Part shown: one piece after another, positions 57,620 to 64,000 of the stretch
Numbering within the stretch: the first letter of the stretch is position 1
Layout: every line of letters starts with the position of its first letter
Origin: Myotis daubentonii
Lineage: Eukaryota; Chordata; Mammalia; Chiroptera; Vespertilionidae
Reading direction: 5' to 3'
Assembly: GCF_963259705.1 (NCBI RefSeq)
Contig: NC_081842.1
Coordinates: 181,292,349 to 181,356,348 of the forward strand
Length of the DNA: 64,000 nt
The notes under the pieces: generated by a model
Database searches by the model: none
What the model was told of the DNA's origin: nothing
What the model saw: the letters and a program-made list of their open reading frames with translations, nothing else
Translations under genes and position numbers: made by a program

Positions 57620-57755
57620 ACCATGCAGCCAGACCTCGAGCTGGGTTAGAATTAGATAGAATCCAATCCAGTGCACTTGCTAACTCTGTGACCTTGGACA
57701 AAGTCATAAACTCTTCCTCAGCCTCAGTTTTCTTATCTTCAAAATAGAACATAAC
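57620..57755 (+). mobile_element. MIR SINE fragment
   Basis: 'gcacttgctaactctgtgaccttggacaaagtcataaactcttcctcagcctcagttttcttatcttcaaaa' is a long MIR core. Confidence 0.85.
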
Positions 57756-57757
57756 TT

Positions 57758-58022
57758 CTGTACTATGGGTGTAACAAATTACCAAAAACTTGCTGGCTTA
57801 ACACATTAGAAAGTCATCCTCTCACCATTCTGAAGACCAAAAATTCAAAATCGAAGTGTTGGTAGGGTTAGCTCCCTCTGGAGGCTCTTAGGGAGAATCA
57901 TTCCATGCTTCTCTCAGACCTCCTGTTGACCATTGGTAATCCTTGGCTCTTCTTTGCCTGTAGCAGCTCACTCCAACCTCTGTCCCCATCTTCACATGGT
58001 CTTCTCTGTGTCTCCTCGTTTG
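57758..58022 (-). mobile_element. MaLR-like LTR, antisense, cut by L1-B
   Basis: 'gtactatgggtgtaacaaattacc', 'gtgttggtagggttagctccctctggaggctcttagggag' and 'catcttcacatggtcttctctgtgtc' match the same LTR type. Its remainder should lie beyond the L1-B 5' end, outside this window. Confidence 0.65.
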
Positions 58023-58046
58023 TTTGTGTTTGTTGTTGTTGTTGTT
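58023..58046. repeat. Short (GTT)n run at the L1-B junction
   Basis: TGTT/GTT units sit at the border between the interrupted LTR and the T-rich L1-B 3' end. It may be part of the tail. Confidence 0.7.
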
Positions 58047-58337
58047 TTTTTATTTTTTTATCTTTTTATTTTATTCTTTAAAATTTCTTTATTGATTAAG
58101 GTGTTACATATGTGTCCTTATTCCCCCATTCCCCTGCCCCATTCCCCCCACTCATGCCCTCACCCCCCTGTTGTCTGTGTCCATTGGTTAGGCTTATATG
58201 CATGCATACAGGTCTTTTGGTTGATTTCCCCCCCTTACCCCCACCCTCCCCTACCTTCCCTCTGAGGTTTGATAGTCTGATTGATGGTTCTCTGTCTCTG
58301 GATCTATTTTTGTTCATCAGTTTATGTTGTTCATTAT

Positions 58338-61300
58338 ATTCCAAAAATGAGTGAGATCATGTGATATTTATCTTTCTCTGACTGGCTTATTTCACTTAGC
58401 ATAATGTTCTCCAGGTCCATCCATGCTGTTGCAAATGGTAAGAACGCCTTCTTTTTTACCACAGCATAGTATTTGATTGTGTCGATGTACCACAGTTTTT
58501 TAATCCACTCATCTGCTGATGGGCACTTAGGCTGTTTTCAAATCTTAGCTATTTTAAATTGTGCTGCTATGAACATAGGGGTGTATATATCCTTTCTAAT
58601 TGATGTTTCTAGATTCTTGGGATATATTCCTAGAAGTGGGATCACTGGGTCAAATGGGAATTCCATTTTTAGTTTTTTCAGGAAATTCCATACTGTTCTC
58701 CACAGTGGCTGCACCAGTCTGCATTCCCACCAGCAGTGAAGGAGGGTTTCTTTCTCTCTGCATCCTCGCCAGCACTTGTCATTGGTTGATTTGTTGATGA
58801 TAGCCATTCTGACAGATGTGAGATGGTACCTCATTGCCGTTTTGAGTTGCATCTCTTGGATGATTAGTGACTTTGAGCATGTTTTCATCTGCCTCTTGGC
58901 CTTCCTTCTGTCTTCTTTCGAAAAGTATCTATTTAGGTCCATTGCCCATTTTTTGATTGGGCTGTTTATCTTCCTTTTGTTAAGTTGTGTGAGTTCCCTG
59001 TAAATGTTGGAGATTAAACCCTTATCAGTGATAACATTTGCAAATATGTTATCCCATGCTGTGGACTTTCTTGTTGTTTTGTTGATGGTTTCTTTTGCTG
59101 TGAAAAAGCTTTTTATTGTGATGTAGTCCCATTTGTTTATTTTCTCTTTAGTTTCCATTTTCCTAGGAACAGTATCAATGAAGAAATTGCTTCAGCATAT
59201 GTCTAAGATTTTTCTGCCTGTGTATTCCTCTAGTATTTTTATGATTTCCCATCTTATGTTTAAGTCCTTTATCTATTTTGAGTTTATTTTTGTGTATGGT
59301 GTAAGTTGGTGGTCTAGTTTCATTTTTTTTGCATGTATCTGTCCAATTTTCCCAACACCATTTATTGAAGAGACTTCCTTGACTTCATTGTATGTTCATG
59401 CCTCCTTTGTTGAATATTAATTGAGCATAGTGGCTTGGGTCAATTTCTGGGTTCTCTATTCTATTCCATTGGTCTATATGTCTGTTCTTGTGCCAGTACC
59501 AGGCTGTTTTGAGAACAGTGGCTTTGTAATACAGCTTGATATCTGGTATTGAGATCCCACCTACTTTGGTCTTCTTTCTCAGGATTGCTGCAGCTATTTG
59601 GGGTCTTTTTTTATTCCAGATGAATTTTTAGAAAGTTCGTTCTAAGTCTGCAAGATAATGCCATTGGTATTTTAATGGGGAGTGCATTGAATCTATATAT
59701 TGCTTTGGGTAGTATGGACATTTTAATGAAGTTGATTCTACCAATCCATGAACACAGTATGTTCTTCCATCTGTTTATGTCTTCCTCTATCTCTTTTTTC
59801 AGTGTCCTATAGTTTTTCGCATATAAGTCTTTTACCTCCTTAGTTAAATTTATTTCTAAGTAACTTAATTTATTTTGGTGCAATGGTAAATGGGATTTCT
59901 TTTATAGTCTCTCTTTCTGTAAGTTCATTATTGGCATATAGAAATGTCATATATTTCTTCGTGTTAATTTTGTACCCTGCTACATTGCTGAATTCATTTA
60001 TTAAGTCTAATAATTTTTTGATGGAGTCTTTAGGGTTTTCTATATACAGTATCATGTCATCTGCGAATAAGGACAGTTTTACTTCTTCTTTTCCAATTTG
60101 GATGCCTTTTATTTCTTCTGCTTCTTCTTGTCTGATGGCAATGGCTAGTACTTCCAGTACTATGTTGAACGGGAGTGGTGAGAGTGGGCATCCATGTCTT
60201 GTTCCTGTTCTTAGGGGAAATGGTTTTAGTTTTTGCCCATTGAGTATGCTATTGGCTGTGGGTTTGTCGTATATGTCTTTTATTATGTTGAGGTATGAAC
60301 CTTCTATTCCCACCTTGCTGAGAGTTTTTATCAAGAAAGGGTGTTGGATTTTGTCAAATGCTTTTTCTGCATCAATTGATATGACTATGTGATTTTTATC
60401 TCTCAATTTGTTTATGTGATGTATCACGTTTATTGATTTGCAGATATTGTACCAGCCGTGCATCCCCGGGATAAATCCTACTTGGTCATAGCATATGATG
60501 TTTCTGATGTACTGGTGGATCTGATTGGGTAGAATTTTGTTGAGGATTTTGGCATCTATGTTCATGAGGGATATGGCCTGTAATTCTCTTTCATTGTATT
60601 GTCTTTATCTGGTTTTGGGTTAGGGTGATGCTGGCTTCATAGAATAAGCTTGGAAGTGTTCCTTCCTCTTGAATTTTTTGCAATAGTCTGAGGAGGATAG
60701 GTTTTAGTTCTTCCTTGAATGTTTGGTAAAACTCCCCTGTGAAGCCATCTAGCCCTGGGCTTTTGTTTGCTGGAAACTTTTGGATGACTGCTTCAATTTT
60801 TTCCATTGTTATCGGCTTATGGAGATATTTAGAATCTTCCTGATTGAGTTTTGGAAGGTTGTATTTTTCTAGGAATATGTCCATTTCCTCCAGGTTGTCT
60901 AGTTTGTTAGAATAGAGTTGTTCATAGTATTTTTTAACAATCCTTTGTATTTCTGTGGGGTCTGTTATTATTTCGCCTCTATCATTTCTGATTTTGTTTA
61001 TTTGGGTCCTCTCTCTTTGCTTCTTGGTGAGCCTGGCTAGAGGTTCACCAATCTTGTTTATCCTTTCAAAGAACCAGCTCTTGGTTTCATTGATCTTCTG
61101 TATTGTTTTTTGGTCTCTATGTGATTTATATCTGCTCTGATCTTTATTATCTCCTTCCTTCTGCTCACTCTGGGCTTTTCTTGTTGTTCTCTTTCTAATT
61201 CTTTGAGTTGTAGAGTTAGATGATTTATTACTATTTTTTCTTGTTCTTTGAGGTAGGCCTGTAGCGCTATAAACTTCCCTCTCAGGACTTCTTTCATTGT

Positions 61301-62149
61301 GTCCCATAGATTTTGAATTGTTGTGTTTTTATTGTCATTAGTTTCCAGGATGTTTTTAATTTCTTCTTTGATTGCTTTGGTAACCCAATCACTGTTTAAT
61401 AGCATGCTATTCAGCTTCCAAGTGCTTGAATTTGGGGGGCTGTTTTTATTGTAGTTTATTTCTAATATTATGCCATTGTGGGCTGAGAAAATGCTTGCTA
61501 TGATTTCAATCTTCTTGAATTTGGGGAGACTTTGCTTGTGACCCAATATGTGGTCTATTTTTGAAAATGTCCCATGTGCACTTGAGAAGAACATATATTC
61601 CATGGCTCTGGGGTGAAATGTTCTGAAGATGTCAATTAAATCCATCTGATCTAGTTAGTCATTTAGTATTGCTGTTTCTTTGCCAATTTTTTGTCTAGAG
61701 GATTTATCCAGTGATGTTAGTGGTGTATTAAGGTCCCCTACTATGATTGTATTGTTGTCGATCTCTCCCTTGATATCTTCCAGGAGTTTTTTTTATGTAT
61801 TTGGGTGTTCCTGCATTGGGTGCATATATGTTTATCAGGGTTATATCCTCTTGTTGTATCATAATACTAATCCTTTAGTATTATGAAATGGCCTTCCATA
61901 TTTTTTGTTATTGCCTTCACTTTGAGGTCTATTTTATCAGCTTTTTTTTCATTTCCATTTGCCTGAAAGATATTTTTTCATCCCTTCACTTCCAGTCTGT
62001 GAGTCCCTTGTTCTGAGGTGGTTCTCTTGTAGACAGCATATATATGGGTCATGTATTTTTATCCATTCACTCACTCTAAGTCTTTTGATTGGAGCATTAA
62101 GTCCATTTACATTTAAAGTTATTATTGAAAGATAATTGTTTGTAGCCAT
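58338..62149 (-). pseudogene. ORF2: L1-B ORF2 (endonuclease/RT), broken
   Basis: Fragments in different frames line up with L1-A ORF2. N-terminal endonuclease (61949-62149, ITLNVNGLN and LQENH, with N in place of T after the catalytic E); mid endonuclease and spacer (61058-61645, keeping SKIDHILG); spacer and RT start (60591-61307); RT core with [11 protein letters not shown] and FADDMILY (59870-60565); thumb region (59611-59883); Cys-rich end (58538-59158, [18 protein letters not shown]). At least five frame breaks are visible. TGTRHGC replaces the usual TGTRQGC in the RT. Not functional. Confidence 0.93.
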
Positions 62150-62199
62150 TTTTATTTTTTGTGCCTGTGTTCTTTCTTACCTTTTTATTTCTTCTTTTT

Positions 62200-63088
62200 A
62201 CACCAGTCCCTTTAGCATTTCTTGCATTGCTGGCTTAGTAGTGATTAATTCCCTAAGCCTTTTTTTGTCAGTAAAGCTCCTTATTTCCCCTTCAATTTTG
62301 AGTGATAGCCTTGCTGGATAGAGTATTCTTGGACTCAGTGCCTTGCTTTGCATTACTTTGTAAATTTCCTTCCATTCTTTTCTGGCCTAATGTGTTTCTG
62401 TTGAGAAATAATTTGATAATATAATGGGAGCTCCTTTGTATGTAACTTTCTGTCTCTCTCTTGCAGACTTTAAGATTCTTTCTTTGTCCTGAACATTTGG
62501 CATCATAATTATGATGTGCCTTGGTGTGGGTCTTTTCGGGTTCATTTTGTTTGAGACTCTCTGTGCTTGTGTGACTTTTTTCCTCCCCACATCAGGGAAA
62601 TTTTCTGACATTATTTCTTCAAATTGGTTTTCTAACCCTTGTTCCTCTTCTGTTGTTCTGGCACCCCTATTATTCGCATGTTGCTTTTTTTCCAGTTGTC
62701 CCATAGCACCCTTAGGCTTTCCTCCTGTCTTTTAATTTTTTTCTCCAATTGCAGTTCAGTTTGGGTGTGTTTTGCTTCCCTGTCTTCTAATTCGCTAATT
62801 CAGTCCTCTGCTTCTCCTAGTCTACTGTTGAAACTTTCCATGGTGTTTTTTATTTCGGCTATATCACTCTTCATTTCTTCTTAATTCTTACATAAGTTAT
62901 TGATTTTTTTTCATCCATTTCTTCTTGATTCTTACATAGTTATTGATTTTCTCCTCCGTCTGGTTTATGAACTGTATGACCCTTATTCTGAATTCTTTCT
63001 CTTACATATTGCTTGCCTCTGTTTCACTTAGCTGCTTTTCTAGTGATTTCTCCTTTTCTTTCCTTTGGGGGTTTCTTTGTCTACCCAT
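62200..63088 (-). pseudogene. ORF1: L1-B ORF1, broken
   Basis: The start MGRQRNPQRKEKEK at 63088 aligns with L1-A, but the frame stops after about 28 codons (…ETEASNM, then TAA). RRM-region fragments (62387-62704, RHIIIMMPNVQDKERIL) are in another frame. The coiled-coil repeat zone holds two rather than three units. The 5' alignment supports 34689 as the L1-A ORF1 start. Confidence 0.88.
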
Positions 63089-63122
63089 TTTTGGTCTCAC
63101 CAACTGATCTAGATGTCGAGTT

Positions 63123-63870
63123 GTGCAGGGGCTGCTCCTTGGGTGGCAGTGGCTCCTCGGGCTGTGGTTGCTCCTCAGGCAGTCACTGAAGTGGCTGCTC
63201 CTCAGTTGGCAGTGGCTCCTCTGGTGGATGCTGTTCGCAGCAGTGGTGTCTCCTCTGGCTGGTGGGGGAGGCTGCTTGCACAGCTGCTGTTCCTTGGACG
63301 GGGATGGGCTGCTCACATGGCTGCTGCTCCTTGGATTGGGGCTGGCTGCATGCTGATGCTGTTCCTCAGATGGGGCGGGCAGCTCATGAGGCTGCCGCTA
63401 CTTGGACAGGGGCAGGTTGCTTGCCAGGCTGGTGCTTCTCCTACAGGTGTGAACTCCTCATGCAGCTGCTGCTCATCGGACAGGGGATGGGCTGCTTGCG
63501 TGGCTGCTGCTCCTCAGGTGGGAGTGAGCTGCACGTGTGGCTGCTGCTCTTCAGATGGGGGCGGGCCGCTCACCCAGCTGCTGCTCGCTGGTCAGGTGCA
63601 GGCTGCATGTGGCTGCTGCTCCCTGGACCAGTGTGGGCTGCACAGGACTGCCACTCCTCGGGTGTGGGTGGTATGCTTGTTTGGCTGCTGCTCCTCAATC
63701 TGGTGCAGGCTGCACAGGAGGCTGCTGCTCCTGGAATAGGGGAAGGCTGCTCGCGTCGTTGCTGCTCCTCGGACGGGGGAGTGGGCCACTTATACAGCTG
63801 CTGCTCCTTCAACAGGGGCAGACCATGTGAGGCTGCTGCTCTTAGGCCTGGGGCGAGCTGCTCACATGTC
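63123..63870. repeat. ~37-bp minisatellite in L1-B 5'UTR
   Basis: About 16 degenerate units from about 63284 to 63868. On the plus strand each begins near CTGCTGCTCCT and continues TGGACxGGGGxxGGCTGC, with further degenerate copies at 63123-63283. Because 37 is not a multiple of three and stops are absent, long open frames appear on both strands. L1-A has only a short equivalent (34730-34950). Confidence 0.85.
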
Positions 63871-64000
63871 TGCTCACACGGGGAGTGGAGACAGACACTC
63901 AGGTTCTCCAAGAGACCATGGCAAGCTTGACCCCGACTGTGAGCCCACAGCCCCTAACTGGATCCAGGAGAAAGTGTGGCTCTCCCAGTAGGTGGACAAG

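Larger units (their letters stand above)
58047..64000 (-). mobile_element. L1: Second L1 of the same family, decayed and cut by the window edge (L1-B)
   Basis: Same order and orientation as L1-A. The 3'UTR (58047 to about 58337, with 'tttatt' complement of AATAAA near 58088) is followed by ORF2 relic, ORF1 relic and a 5'UTR with a large minisatellite, continuing past 64000. Frameshifts and stops break both ORFs. Similarity to L1-A is high throughout, so both belong to one lineage, with L1-B older or damaged. Its 5' end and right target duplication are not in view. Confidence 0.95.

Noticed and set aside
63002..63316. Minus-strand 104-codon frame that runs from the L1-B 5'UTR into the ORF1 start
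   Set aside because: A read-through of the GC repeat zone joined by chance to the first 28 codons of broken ORF1; the conserved start is the internal MGRQ methionine.
63113..63930. Plus-strand frames of 208 and 222 codons rich in C, G, L and A
   Set aside because: They lie antisense to the L1-B 5'UTR minisatellite. A stop-free 37-bp repeat yields long frames in several phases; no domain or start support.
1..64000. CRISPR arrays, operons, bacterial-type promoters or ribosome binding sites
   Set aside because: The window is clearly mammalian nuclear DNA; tandem repeats present are microsatellites and minisatellites without spacer structure.

Overview
This window is mammalian nuclear DNA from a bat, very probably a vespertilionid (vesper) bat. 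The case rests on two lineage-restricted repeats. The first is a set of tRNA-derived Ves SINEs with the GGTTTGGCTCAGTGGATAGAGC-type head; the cleanest four are near 0.2, 6.9, 37.1 and 49.4 kb. The second is a non-autonomous HeliBat-type Helitron ending in CTAG at 11087. Two hAT MITE families with 8-bp target duplications, ancient MIR/L2/MaLR-like background and L1 elements fit the same picture. I see no recognisable host exon, tRNA, snRNA or rRNA gene. The window reads as intergenic or deep intronic sequence built almost entirely from mobile-element layers.

Layout. 0-10 kb: old L2/MIR pieces, a Tigger-type DNA transposon (3350-4031), MaLR-like LTR fragments, two Ves SINEs and a probable class II-type solo LTR (about 7455-7886). 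10-13.6 kb: an ancient L1 (plus strand) carrying a HeliBat fragment and a separate younger L1 inverted by twin priming. 13.6-28.7 kb: MIR/L2 relics, a mariner-type element (18970-19356), a 235-bp hAT MITE (26916-27150) and long unassigned stretches. 28.7-38 kb: another ancient plus-strand L1, split by a full-length 7.1-kb L1 on the minus strand (29595-36690, 'L1-A') and again by a Ves SINE. 38-58 kb: L2/MIR, a 226-bp hAT MITE inside an old LTR, an ancient L1 with two DNA transposons nested inside it, LTR fragments, Ves SINEs and a 530-bp GGAA/GGGA tract. 58-64 kb: a second, decayed L1 of the same family (minus strand, 'L1-B') that runs off the right edge.

The only credible protein-coding genes are the two ORFs of L1-A. 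ORF1p (316 aa) is an RNA-binding coiled-coil chaperone. ORF2p (1273 aa) has endonuclease, reverse transcriptase and Cys-rich domains. Both are uninterrupted and carry the expected catalytic residues. The element has a YY1-like site at its 5' end, a poly(A) tail and a perfect 14-bp target-site duplication at a TTTT/AA target, so it may be a retrotransposition-competent (or very recently competent) locus. Comparing L1-A with L1-B shows two length-variable modules. One is a 42-bp (14-aa, two-heptad) tandem repeat in the ORF1 coiled coil. The other is a ~37-bp minisatellite in the 5'UTR that is greatly expanded in L1-B.
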